Source: Lachnospiraceae bacterium
GTDB taxonomy: Bacteria; Bacillota; Clostridia; Lachnospirales; Lachnospiraceae
Direction: 5' to 3'
NCBI GenBank assembly: GCA_017465095.1
Contig: JAFTWX010000071.1
Span: forward strand, 62,001 to 126,000
DNA: 64,000 nucleotides
Shown here: positions 15,453 through 23,178 of the stretch, in pieces
How the letters are laid out: every line of letters starts with the position of its first letter
Position numbering within the stretch: the first letter of the stretch is position 1
Notes under the pieces: generated by a model
The model's database searches: none
What the model saw: the letters and a program-made list of their open reading frames with translations, nothing else
What the model was told of the DNA's origin: nothing
Made by a program: the position numbers and the translations under genes

Positions 15453-15932
15453 ATGAAGCAGAGCATGACAGAAAAATCGCAAAATAAACAAGAACTGTGC
15501 TGTACATATCGGTCGTGGCTCAATTATGTGAAGGTGTTTGTCGGTATGACGTTTTTTGTACTTGTATATGAGTTGATGATGTCCTCAGAACCACAGGAAG
15601 ATAAGAAGTATTGGTGGATAGCTACGGTTGTTATTCTGTTTTCGGTGTATTTTATTTTGAGAATCCGTAACAGTAAAGTTATTCTGCAAGAGGAGTTTCT
15701 GATTACACATAGCATATTCGGTAAAAGAAAAGTGTACAGAATTCATGATATTACTAAGGTTACTATTGCAAACAATTATAATGAATACATAGTAATCTAT
15801 TTTGGCTTAAGCAGTGTTCTTGTGCGCAAAGACATAAGTCAATATAGTGAATTTGTGAAAACAATATGTGAAAGGCTACAAATCAAAGACTACAGCAGAA
15901 GTGGGTTTTTTACCTATGATATAAGAAGATAA
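15453..15932 (+). CDS. Membrane protein with two TM helices and a PH-like cytoplasmic domain
   Basis: 159 residues, family not firmly recognised. Two hydrophobic helices (about 24-43, VKVFVGMTFFVLVYELMM; about 53-69, WWIATVVILFSVYFILRI) are followed by a strand-rich soluble part (VILQEEFLITHSIFGKRKVY and later VTIANNYNEYIVIYFG) typical of bacterial PH-like domains. No separate ribosome binding site is obvious beyond GGGGGCGAG in the end of the preceding gene, consistent with coupling. It probably forms a two-gene unit with the 78-residue protein. Confidence 0.68.
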   Translation: MKQSMTEKSQNKQELCCTYRSWLNYVKVFVGMTFFVLVYELMMSSEPQEDKKYWWIATVVILFSVYFILRIRNSKVILQEEFLITHSIFGKRKVYRIHDITKVTIANNYNEYIVIYFGLSSVLVRKDISQYSEFVKTICERLQIKDYSRSGFFTYDIRR

Positions 15933-16041
15933 AAATACAAAAATTTCACAGTTGAAGAAAATTGTTCTATGCTATAAACTGTACATGGGTATACTATGCA
16001 TGAAAAAGTACAGGCGTAAATTACTTGCCCGGGAGAAACAT

Positions 16042-16761
16042 ATGTTAGAATTAAAAAACATTACCTACGAAGTAGAAGGAAATAAAGAGATTATCAAAGA
16101 TGTCAGCGTCAAGATTGACGACCATTTTGTGGCGATTACCGGACCGAACGGCGGCGGAAAGTCGACACTGGCTAAAATCATTGCAGGCATCGTGACACCG
16201 ACCGGCGGACAGATTCTTTTGGACGGGGAGGATATCACCGGCCTGAATATTACTGAGCGTGCAAAGAGAGGAATCAGCTTTGCATTCCAGCAGCCGGTTC
16301 ACTTTAAAGGGCTCACGGTAAAAGATTTGATTACGATTGCATCGGGCAAACAGATGTCCGTTACGGAAATTTGCCAGATTTTGTCGGAAGTTGGACTCTG
16401 CGCACGAGAATATGTCAATCGCGAGATCAATAACAGCCTGTCCGGAGGCGAACTGAAACGTATCGAGATTGCTATGATTAAGGCGCGCGGAACGAAGCTT
16501 TCCATCTTCGACGAGCCGGAGGCGGGAATCGATCTTTGGAGCTTTAACAGCCTGATCAAAGTGTTTGAAAAAATGCGGGACGAGATCAAAGGTACGATTC
16601 TGATTATTTCACATCAGGAGCGTATTTTAAATATTGCGGACAAGGTGATTGTGATTGCAGACGGCAAACTGGAGAAAGTCGGAACCAAGGAAGAAGTGCT
16701 TCCGGGACTTCTTCATACAGCCACGGCGTGCAGTACACTGGTAGAAAAGAATGAAAGGTAG
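16042..16761 (+). CDS. sufC: SufC-type ATPase of a minimal Fe-S assembly system
   Basis: A 239-residue ABC ATPase. Walker A is GPNGGGKST, the Q-loop is SFAFQQPVHFKGLTV, the signature is NSLSGGELKRIEI and Walker B is KLSIFDEPEAGIDLW with the SufC-typical EPEAGIDLW. SufC drives conformational change of the SufB scaffold. The frame is open back to 15952, but GGGAGAAACAT precedes the ATG at 16042, the family start (MLELKNITYEVEG). The partner gene starts 8 bp downstream. No sufD, sufS or sufU is adjacent, which matches the two-gene SMS (SmsC/SmsB) arrangement reported for anaerobes. Confidence 0.9.
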   Translation: MLELKNITYEVEGNKEIIKDVSVKIDDHFVAITGPNGGGKSTLAKIIAGIVTPTGGQILLDGEDITGLNITERAKRGISFAFQQPVHFKGLTVKDLITIASGKQMSVTEICQILSEVGLCAREYVNREINNSLSGGELKRIEIAMIKARGTKLSIFDEPEAGIDLWSFNSLIKVFEKMRDEIKGTILIISHQERILNIADKVIVIADGKLEKVGTKEEVLPGLLHTATACSTLVEKNER

Positions 16762-16769
16762 GAACACAG

Positions 16770-17687
16770 ATGGACAGCATACAGAAGAATTTGCTTGCGC
16801 AGGTTGCGGACCTTCATGAAGTTCCGGAAGGAGCCTACAACATTCGCGCAAACGGAGCCGGGGTTTCCAGAAACACTACGGCCAATATTGATATTGTGAC
16901 AAAAACAGACAAAGACGGCATTGATATTATTATCAAACCGGGAACAAAAAATGAGAGCGTGCACATTCCGGTCGTGCTCAGTCAGAGCGGAATTCAGGAA
17001 AGTGTATACAACGATTTCTACATTGGTGAAGATGCGGATGTGACTATTGTTGCAGGATGCGGTATTCACAACTGTGGCGTTGACACCTCCAAGCATGCGG
17101 GTATTCATACCTTTTATTTGGAAAAAAATGCAAAAGTTCGTTATGTGGAAAAACATTACGGCGAAGGCGACGGTAACGGAGAAAACATTATGGATCCGGT
17201 AACCATCGTGCACCTGGCTGAAAATGCCCATCTTGAGATGGAGACAACACAGATCAAAGGGATTGATTCCACCATCCGCGTAACCAAAGGTGATCTGGCA
17301 GAGGGCGCTTTTTTGGAGGTGCGTGAAAAAATTATGACCCACGGAAAACAGTATGCCAAGACAGATTTTGCCATCGACATGAACGGCGAGAATTGCAAGT
17401 GCAATCTGATTTCCAGATCGGTAGCAAAAGGTAACTCCAAGCAGGAATTTTTCTCGATTATGAACGGAAATGCAGCCTGCAGCGGGCACAGCGAATGTGA
17501 CGCAATTATCATGGACAGTGCCTGTGTGACAGCCAGTCCGCAGCTTACGGCCAACAATATTGATGCGAACCTTATTCACGAGGCGGCCATCGGAAAAATT
17601 GCAGGAGAGCAACTGATTAAGCTTATGACACTCGGGCTCACGGAGCAGGAGGCGGAAGAGCAGATTATTCAGGGATTTTTGAAATAA
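16770..17687 (+). CDS. sufB: SufB/SufD-type scaffold of a minimal Fe-S assembly system
   Basis: A 305-residue beta-helix scaffold, much shorter than classical SufB (about 465). SufBD core features include FYIGEDADVTIVAGCGIHNC, EKNAKVRYVEKHYGEGDG, RSVAKGNSKQEFFSIMNGNA and, near the C-terminus, VTASPQLTANNIDANLIHEA followed by IGKIAGEQLIKLMTLGLTEQ, the usual SufB ending. Cys residues at VAGCGIHNC and NAACSGHSECDA could take part in cluster binding. It overlaps no gene, follows sufC by 8 bp and has GGAAC/AGG-like sequence before its ATG. It acts with the ATPase as a Fe-S scaffold; the two-gene system is the likely whole machine. Confidence 0.88.
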   Translation: MDSIQKNLLAQVADLHEVPEGAYNIRANGAGVSRNTTANIDIVTKTDKDGIDIIIKPGTKNESVHIPVVLSQSGIQESVYNDFYIGEDADVTIVAGCGIHNCGVDTSKHAGIHTFYLEKNAKVRYVEKHYGEGDGNGENIMDPVTIVHLAENAHLEMETTQIKGIDSTIRVTKGDLAEGAFLEVREKIMTHGKQYAKTDFAIDMNGENCKCNLISRSVAKGNSKQEFFSIMNGNAACSGHSECDAIIMDSACVTASPQLTANNIDANLIHEAAIGKIAGEQLIKLMTLGLTEQEAEEQIIQGFLK

Positions 17688-17700
17688 TAGGGGAGGCAAA

Positions 17701-18621
17701 ATGAAGATTTACTTTGCACCTATGGAAGGAATTACCGGCCTTGTATGCAGAAATGCGTACGAGGCTTGTTTTTCGGGAACTATAGACAAATATTTTGCGC
17801 CGTTTATCACGGCCACAACAACAAAAGAGCTGGGAACGAAAGAACTGCGTGATATTGCGCCGGAGCATAATGAAGTTCCGGTCCTTGTTCCGCAGATTTT
17901 GGCCAATGATGCCTACAGCTTTATCCGGACGGCAGAGAGAATAGTTGCCCTGGGCTACCGGGAGATTAATTTAAATCTCGGTTGCCCGTCCAAAACCGTG
18001 GTTGCCAAGAAAAAAGGAGCCGGTTTTCTGGAGTTTCCTCACAAACTGGATGCGTTTTTGCAGGAGGTGTGTGAGTGGACAGAAAAAGAAAATGTGCGTT
18101 TTTCCGTCAAGACAAGACTGGGAATGCAGGATGAAGATGAGTTCTGGAAGCTCCTGGAGATTTACAACAAATATCCGCTTCATGAACTGATTGTTCATTT
18201 GCGCACGCAGGATGACTACTATGTGGGCGCAGTCCGTGGAGAGATGTTTCCGAAGATTGCAGAGCAAAGCAAACATCCGCTCTGCTACAACGGCGATCTC
18301 TTCGATGAAGAAAAAATTAAAAAGTTTGCTGAGGCTTATCCGCAGCAGGACCGGATTATGATCGGTCGCGGGCTTTTGATGCACCCGGGAATGTTTGCGG
18401 GGGGCAACTTATGGAAATTCCATGACACCGTGTATGAAGGGTATCGTGGCTACATACAGGGAGAGAAAAATGTTCTCTTCAAGATGAAAGAGCTTTGGAG
18501 CTACATGAAAGTGAACTTTGATGAGGACGAGACAGCGGTAAGGAAAAGTCTGAAACAAATCCGCAAGAGTCAAAACTGCGCAGATTATGAAATTGCTGTG
18601 AGGCAGCTTCGCAGTGTGTGA
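17701..18621 (+). CDS. tRNA-dihydrouridine synthase family protein
   Basis: A 306-residue FMN-dependent Dus-family TIM barrel that reduces uridine to dihydrouridine in tRNA. MKIYFAPMEGITGLVCRNAY is the N-terminal flavin site. The catalytic Cys lies in INLNLGCPSKTVVAKKKGAG. KTRLGMQDEDEF is the phosphate-side loop and HLRTQDDYYVGAVRGE replaces the usual HGRTRxQxYxG, with Leu and Asp changes. RIMIGRGLLMHPGMF closes the barrel. GGGGAGG precedes the ATG. It lies 13 bp after sufB and may be co-transcribed. Which uridine it modifies is unknown. Confidence 0.88.
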   Translation: MKIYFAPMEGITGLVCRNAYEACFSGTIDKYFAPFITATTTKELGTKELRDIAPEHNEVPVLVPQILANDAYSFIRTAERIVALGYREINLNLGCPSKTVVAKKKGAGFLEFPHKLDAFLQEVCEWTEKENVRFSVKTRLGMQDEDEFWKLLEIYNKYPLHELIVHLRTQDDYYVGAVRGEMFPKIAEQSKHPLCYNGDLFDEEKIKKFAEAYPQQDRIMIGRGLLMHPGMFAGGNLWKFHDTVYEGYRGYIQGEKNVLFKMKELWSYMKVNFDEDETAVRKSLKQIRKSQNCADYEIAVRQLRSV

Positions 18622-18663
18622 TTTCTGATTGCAGTCTCGCGGACAAATATCAAAAAACAGCAA

Positions 18664-18700
18664 AAATATACCCGAGATTTTACAGAATCTCGGGTATTTT
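18664..18700. terminator. Bidirectional terminator between the Dus gene and the ECF gene
   Basis: ATACCCGAGATT pairs with AATCTCGGGTAT around TTACAG, flanked by A-rich sequence before and TTTT after. It can stop both convergent transcripts. Confidence 0.88.
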
Positions 18701-18702
18701 AG

Positions 18703-19341
18703 TTAAATACTCTGCTTTCTTGATACGGCAAAAAGTGCTTTACAAACTGCGGTACAAAGAACAGCGGCCACAATTGCTTCCGGAATACCGTTGGCGGCAA
18801 TAATACCGAGGATGGCAGCATAAACGGCATCGACAGCAATTTCTTTTACTGCGGCAAATTCATTTGCAAAGCAGAAATAAATTAAATTCATAACGAGAAG
18901 TGTGTTGGTGAATGCACCGACAACACCTGCAACAGGAAGGGCAAGAAAGTCGCTTCCTTTTTTGCTCTTTAAAAGCTTTTTGATTCCTATGTATACGAAG
19001 TAAGGAACTACACCTACCAGAATACGAGGGACAAAGCAGATGACAACGGACCAGAAATTACCTCCGATTTCGCCGAGAGAATAGAACGGCGAAAATGCAA
19101 AGGAGAGAAGGCTCGGATTAAAGGTGTTATTAATCAGCGATGTTGCGCCGAATACAAAACCTAAGAAACCGCCCTTTTTCGGACCGAGTACGATGGAACC
19201 GATGATAACCGGAACATGGATTAAAGTTGCTTTGATAAGTACCAGGTTGATGTAACCCAGGAATGGCACGAATGCCATCAGAATGATGATTGCTGTGAAC
19301 AGTGCGGTGAGCACCATGTCACGATTTTTTTTGTTAGACAT
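18703..19341 (-). CDS. ECF transporter S component (vitamin-type, substrate unknown)
   Basis: A 212-residue integral membrane protein with about six hydrophobic helices. It is a substrate-binding S component of an energy-coupling-factor transporter: RDMVLTALFTAIIILMAFVP is the N-terminal helix, VPVIIGSIVLGPKKGGFLG and PRILVGVVPYFVYIGIKKLL are conserved S-component stretches resembling the pantothenate (PanT-like) group. The frame extends to 19497, but GGAGG (plus-strand CCTCC at 19348-19352) fits only the start at 19341 (MSNKKNRDMV). No A or T components are adjacent, so it must share a general ECF module. The long leader suggests RNA-level control. Confidence 0.8.
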   Translation of the reverse strand: MSNKKNRDMVLTALFTAIIILMAFVPFLGYINLVLIKATLIHVPVIIGSIVLGPKKGGFLGFVFGATSLINNTFNPSLLSFAFSPFYSLGEIGGNFWSVVICFVPRILVGVVPYFVYIGIKKLLKSKKGSDFLALPVAGVVGAFTNTLLVMNLIYFCFANEFAAVKEIAVDAVYAAILGIIAANGIPEAIVAAVLCTAVCKALFAVSRKQSI

Positions 19342-19580
19342 ATTTACCTCCTGCTTTCGTTCCTTGGATTTTCTTCCGGAGTACATGGGGAAATACCGAA
19401 AGACGGATACGATGCGTCTGTATCTGCAATCCGGTGTGGGCATATGGACAGATCCCCGGAAACTGCGAAAAGCAGATCCGCGGTAGGCTTCCTGCAAAAT
19501 GTCAGGTGCCGCGATATACCGATATACGGAGGGCAGATTTTTCCCGCACTCATAATAACACAGAAAAAGCGGATGTACAA
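19342..19580 (-). promoter_or_regulatory. Promoter and structured 5' leader of the ECF S-component gene
   Basis: On the minus strand TTGTAC (19580-19575) and TATTAT (19557-19552) are 17 nt apart, predicting a leader of about 200 nt. The leader RNA shows an outer GGGAAA/UUUCCC pairing enclosing several hairpins, among them CGCGG...CCGCG with inner CCUG...CAGG, and CUGC-UUUUC-GCAG. I could not match it to the TPP, FMN, THF, preQ1, cobalamin or T-box consensus by eye. No gene is seen in this 338-nt gap. Confidence 0.5.
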
Positions 19581-19612
19581 CTTTTTTGTTTGTAATATCC
19601 TATATTTTCAAA

Positions 19613-19641
19613 TAGACCGGCACCACGGAATGTGCTATACT
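19613..19641 (+). promoter_or_regulatory. Possible promoter of corA
   Basis: TAGACC (19613-19618) and TATACT (19636-19641) are 17 nt apart, 39 nt before the corA start. The -35 matches only partly. Confidence 0.4.
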
Positions 19642-19679
19642 GATACATAATGGGCAAAAAATTACCTGGAGGTGAAAGT

Positions 19680-20624
19680 ATGCGTTTTATTTATAAGACG
19701 GACAATGGAAAATTATCGCTGCTGAATGACTTTGAACCGGATGTATGGGTGAATCTTGTCTCGCCCGATATGGAGGAGATTGTGGAGACGGCCAAGCAGT
19801 ACGGAATCGACGTCAACGACATGAAAGCCGCACTCGACGATGAGGAAAGTTCCCGTGTGCAGCTGGAAGACGGATATACCATGATTCTTGTGGATATTCC
19901 TTCTGCCGAAGTCCGTAACGAACAAAATGCATATACGACAATTCCGCTCGGTATTTTGCTTGTGAAAAATGCAATTATTACTGTGTGCGGAAAGGAAACG
20001 CCGATTCTTACACATTTTTCCAATAATCTGATGCGCGGTTTTTCTACAAAGAAGAAAATGCGTTTTGTATATCAGATTCTTCTGCGTACGACCAATCTTT
20101 ATCAGGCGGACCTTCGCGTCATCGATAAACGAAGAGAGGAAATCGAGCACCGAATCAGTGTGGATGACACGGAAGATACGGATTTGATTCACCTTCACGA
20201 GCTGGAGACCAACCTTGTCTTCTTCGCAACCTCACTTTCTGCGAACCGGATCGTACTTGAGCGCCTGACGCGCTATGAGAGAATTGAACAGTATCCGGAG
20301 GACAAAGAACTGTTGGATGATGTCATTGTCGAAAACCGGCAGGCCATCGAGATGACCAATATTTACCGCGATATTATTCACGGTGCCCGGGAACTCGTTT
20401 CAACGGTCCTGAACAACCGTTTGAACAATGCTATGAAGCTGCTCACCTGTGTGACACTTGTCATGGCGATTCCGACGATTATTTCCGGAATATACGGTAT
20501 GAATGTGAGCGCACAGTGGATGCCTCTCTCGCAGACACCGTACGGATTTTATATTATCTGCGGATTGATTGCTTCTATCTGCGGTCTGGCGTTGCTAATA
20601 TTGAAGAAAAAGAAAATGTTGTAA
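19680..20624 (+). CDS. corA: CorA-family divalent cation transporter
   Basis: A 314-residue channel-type Mg2+/Co2+ transporter. A large cytoplasmic N-terminal domain rich in acidic helices is followed by two TM helices at the C-terminus. The first (LLTCVTLVMAIPTIISGIYG) leads into the signature GMN (YGMNVSAQW), the second is YIICGLIASICGLALLILKK with a basic tail. The frame starts at 19650, but GGAGGTG at 19670-19676 fits the ATG at 19680 (MRFIYKTDNG). It is 6 bp upstream of the sugar-sensor genes but probably unrelated in role. Confidence 0.92.
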   Translation: MRFIYKTDNGKLSLLNDFEPDVWVNLVSPDMEEIVETAKQYGIDVNDMKAALDDEESSRVQLEDGYTMILVDIPSAEVRNEQNAYTTIPLGILLVKNAIITVCGKETPILTHFSNNLMRGFSTKKKMRFVYQILLRTTNLYQADLRVIDKRREEIEHRISVDDTEDTDLIHLHELETNLVFFATSLSANRIVLERLTRYERIEQYPEDKELLDDVIVENRQAIEMTNIYRDIIHGARELVSTVLNNRLNNAMKLLTCVTLVMAIPTIISGIYGMNVSAQWMPLSQTPYGFYIICGLIASICGLALLILKKKKML

Positions 20625-20630
20625 AAGCAT

Positions 20631-21689
20631 ATGAAAAGAAAAAATATTTTAGAATCCCGGAGAGCGCTGAAGCGGCTTTGCTTTTTGTTCGGACTGCTCA
20701 TGATAGCGGTTTTTTTGGCGAGCATGGTGTATTTCCGTTACAAAATCAGAGAGAGCGCAGAGCTGGTGGATTCTTTGGAATACAACACATACGATAAATA
20801 CTATGTAATCATTGCCGATGACAAGAAAAATTCTTTCTGGCAGAGCGTGCATGAGGGCGCGGCGAAGGAAGCTTCCGGAAGCGGTGCTTTTGTGGAGATG
20901 TTCGGTGAAAACTTAAGTGTGGATTACAGCAAAGAAGATTTGATGAAAATCGCGGTTGATGCCAAGGTGGACGGTATCATTGTGGAGGCGGACGAGTCTG
21001 CAAAGATGCAGGAGTGTATCCGTCAGGCCAAAGAAGCCGGGATTCCGGTCGTGACAGCTCTCAGCGATAACCCGGAGAGTCTTCGCCAAAGTTATGTGGG
21101 TGTCAACAATTACAATCTGGGCCGGGAATACGGAAATCAGATTTGTCAAATTGCAAAGGAAAAAGGACAGGGTGCATACCGGGTGCTTGTGCTTCTGGAT
21201 GCCGATAAAGAAGGAAGCAGTCAGAATATCGTAATCAGCGCAATTCAGGAGATGATTCAGTCCGGCGATGTGAGTGGAACGGTTTCCCTGGAGACCGCAC
21301 AGATTGAAAGCGGTTCTATGTTTGCGGCGGAGGAGTCTATCCGGGATATCTTTATGCAGTCAGAGCAGCTTCCGGATATTATTGTCTGCCTCAATGAACA
21401 GAACACGACCTGTGTATACCAGACGGTGGTAGATTACAATAAAGTAGGTCAGGTGGAAATTGTCGGATACTATGAGTCTCCGACCATATTAAGTGCCATA
21501 AAAAAAGATATTATTCACGCGACGATATCCATCGATGCAAAACAGATGGGAACCTATTGCGTGGAAGCATTGAACGAATATATTGAAAACGGACGTGTCA
21601 GTGATTATTATGACGTGGATGCGTCGCTGATTAATGCGGAAACACTTGCAGCTTCCGGGGAAGGAGGCGCAGATGAGGAGAATAAGTAG
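20631..21689 (+). CDS. Membrane-anchored sugar-binding protein (XylFII-like sensor partner)
   Basis: 352 residues: a basic N-terminus, one TM helix (about 13-31, LCFLFGLLMIAVFLASMVYF) without a lipobox, then a type I periplasmic-binding domain. YYVIIADDKKNSFWQSVHEG opens it, VDGIIVEADESAKMQECI and GIPVVTALSDN are the hinge-side strands, and VGVNNYNLGREYGNQI follows. It overlaps the histidine kinase gene by 17 bp. In Clostridium beijerinckii an anchored xylose-binding protein (XylFII) binds LytS to sense sugar outside the cell; the same arrangement is seen here, the sugar being unknown. There is no strong ribosome binding site, so coupling to corA is possible. Confidence 0.82.
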   Translation: MKRKNILESRRALKRLCFLFGLLMIAVFLASMVYFRYKIRESAELVDSLEYNTYDKYYVIIADDKKNSFWQSVHEGAAKEASGSGAFVEMFGENLSVDYSKEDLMKIAVDAKVDGIIVEADESAKMQECIRQAKEAGIPVVTALSDNPESLRQSYVGVNNYNLGREYGNQICQIAKEKGQGAYRVLVLLDADKEGSSQNIVISAIQEMIQSGDVSGTVSLETAQIESGSMFAAEESIRDIFMQSEQLPDIIVCLNEQNTTCVYQTVVDYNKVGQVEIVGYYESPTILSAIKKDIIHATISIDAKQMGTYCVEALNEYIENGRVSDYYDVDASLINAETLAASGEGGADEENK

Positions 21690-23160
21690 ATATATTGCAG
21701 ATCTCTCCATCCGGACCAAGTTTGTTATTTTGTTTATTGCGACGTCCGCGATTCTTTTGTTTGTAAATACGTTCATGTACTACAACATCAACAGAATCAC
21801 GTTCCGTCTGGATGAGATTTACATCAGCAACGTCAAGCTCAACACGACGGCGGATGTGCTTTCGGATGTGCAGGAGAGCATGACCGAGTACCTTAATACA
21901 AAGACGACGGATGCCATGGAAGCCTATTACCGGAGCGAGGCTGATTTCTCGGAGTTGATTCAGGAGTTGGAAGCTGACACTACGGATAATAATCTCAAGT
22001 TGATGGAACGCAATATCCGCTATATGTCAGAAAGTTACCTGGAGTTAACCGGAAAAACCATCGAGGCCAAACGCGGAAGAAATGTAGAAAAATACAAAGA
22101 GTATTATGAGGAGGCCGGTGAACTGTATTCCTATCTGGAAACGTATCTGTTCAGTCTGAACAGTGAAAAGTTCCGGATCAATACACGGAGTTACGAAGTG
22201 CTTTCCTCTTCCATGCAATATCTGGAATGGATCAGTATCTCGATTTTCGTGATTATCGGACTCTTCAATGTAATTCTTGTGGCGCTTGTCACAGGTTCCA
22301 TCACAAGTCCTTTGCTGGAACTTTCGGAAGTTGCAAGGCAGGTGGCGGAAGGTAATCTTGATGTGGAGGTTGTTCCGGTGCATTCCAAAGATGAGGTTGG
22401 AGTTGTTACCACAGCCTTTAACCGGATGGTGGTCAGCATCCGTAACTATATTGCGCAGATTCGAGAGAGTGTGGAAAAAGAACGTGACATGAAGGAGAAG
22501 GAGCTTTTGATGGAGGCCCATCTGAAGGACGCGCAGCTGAAGTATCTTCAGGCCCAGATCAATCCGCATTTCCTTTTCAACACCCTCAATGCAGGGGCAC
22601 AGCTTGCTATGATGGAAAGCGCAGACAGGACATATGACTATATACAAAATATGGCAGCGTTTTTCCGTTACAACATTAAAAAGGATAACGATGTCGTGAC
22701 ACTGGCAGATGAAATCCGGCTGGTGGATAACTACATTTATATTTTAAATGTAAGATTTTCCGGAGAAATTCATTTTACAAAAGAGGTGGATGAAAATCTG
22801 TTGCAGGTGAAGGTGCCGAGTATGATTCTGCAGCCGATTGTGGAAAACAGCGTCAATTACGGAATCAGAAATATTGATTGGGAAGGACGCATCACGCTGT
22901 CAATACAAAAAGACGGTGACCGGATGCGTATCAGTATCCGTGATAACGGGGCCGGTATCGAGGCTGCAAGGCTGGAAGAAATCCGGACGGGACAGATTAA
23001 GTCTGAAACAAATACTTCCGACTCCAACGGTGTCGGACTCAATAATGTAATGGAGCGCCTTCATTTGTTCTTTGAAGGGCAGGATACATTTGAAATTAAC
23101 AGTGAAGGAACAGGAAAGGGAACCACGGTTTGTATCACGGTTCCGATTGAAGATGTATAA
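21673..23160 (+). CDS. LytS/YesM-type sensor histidine kinase
   Basis: 495 residues. TM1 at about 15-37 (FVILFIATSAILLFVNTFMY), an extracellular helical region of about 140 residues, TM2 at about 183-203, then a HAMP domain (LLELSEVARQVAEGNLDVEV). The kinase is the His_kinase/PF06580 type with the phosphoacceptor in QAQINPHFLFNTLNAG. The ATPase has VPSMILQPIVENSVNYGI (N box) and ISIRDNGAGIE (G1), then SNGVGLNNVMERL. AGGAGG precedes the ATG at 21673; the longer frame from 21634 lies inside the upstream gene. It should phosphorylate the YesN-like regulator encoded next. Confidence 0.93.
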   Translation: MRRISRYIADLSIRTKFVILFIATSAILLFVNTFMYYNINRITFRLDEIYISNVKLNTTADVLSDVQESMTEYLNTKTTDAMEAYYRSEADFSELIQELEADTTDNNLKLMERNIRYMSESYLELTGKTIEAKRGRNVEKYKEYYEEAGELYSYLETYLFSLNSEKFRINTRSYEVLSSSMQYLEWISISIFVIIGLFNVILVALVTGSITSPLLELSEVARQVAEGNLDVEVVPVHSKDEVGVVTTAFNRMVVSIRNYIAQIRESVEKERDMKEKELLMEAHLKDAQLKYLQAQINPHFLFNTLNAGAQLAMMESADRTYDYIQNMAAFFRYNIKKDNDVVTLADEIRLVDNYIYILNVRFSGEIHFTKEVDENLLQVKVPSMILQPIVENSVNYGIRNIDWEGRITLSIQKDGDRMRISIRDNGAGIEAARLEEIRTGQIKSETNTSDSNGVGLNNVMERLHLFFEGQDTFEINSEGTGKGTTVCITVPIEDV

Positions 23161-23178
23161 TTATGGAAAGGGTCCGCT

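Noticed and set aside
19470-19520. T-box reading of the ACCGCGG string in the ECF leader
   Set aside because: It lies too near the predicted transcript start, lacks the preceding GGGUGG and Stem I, and is not followed by a terminator.
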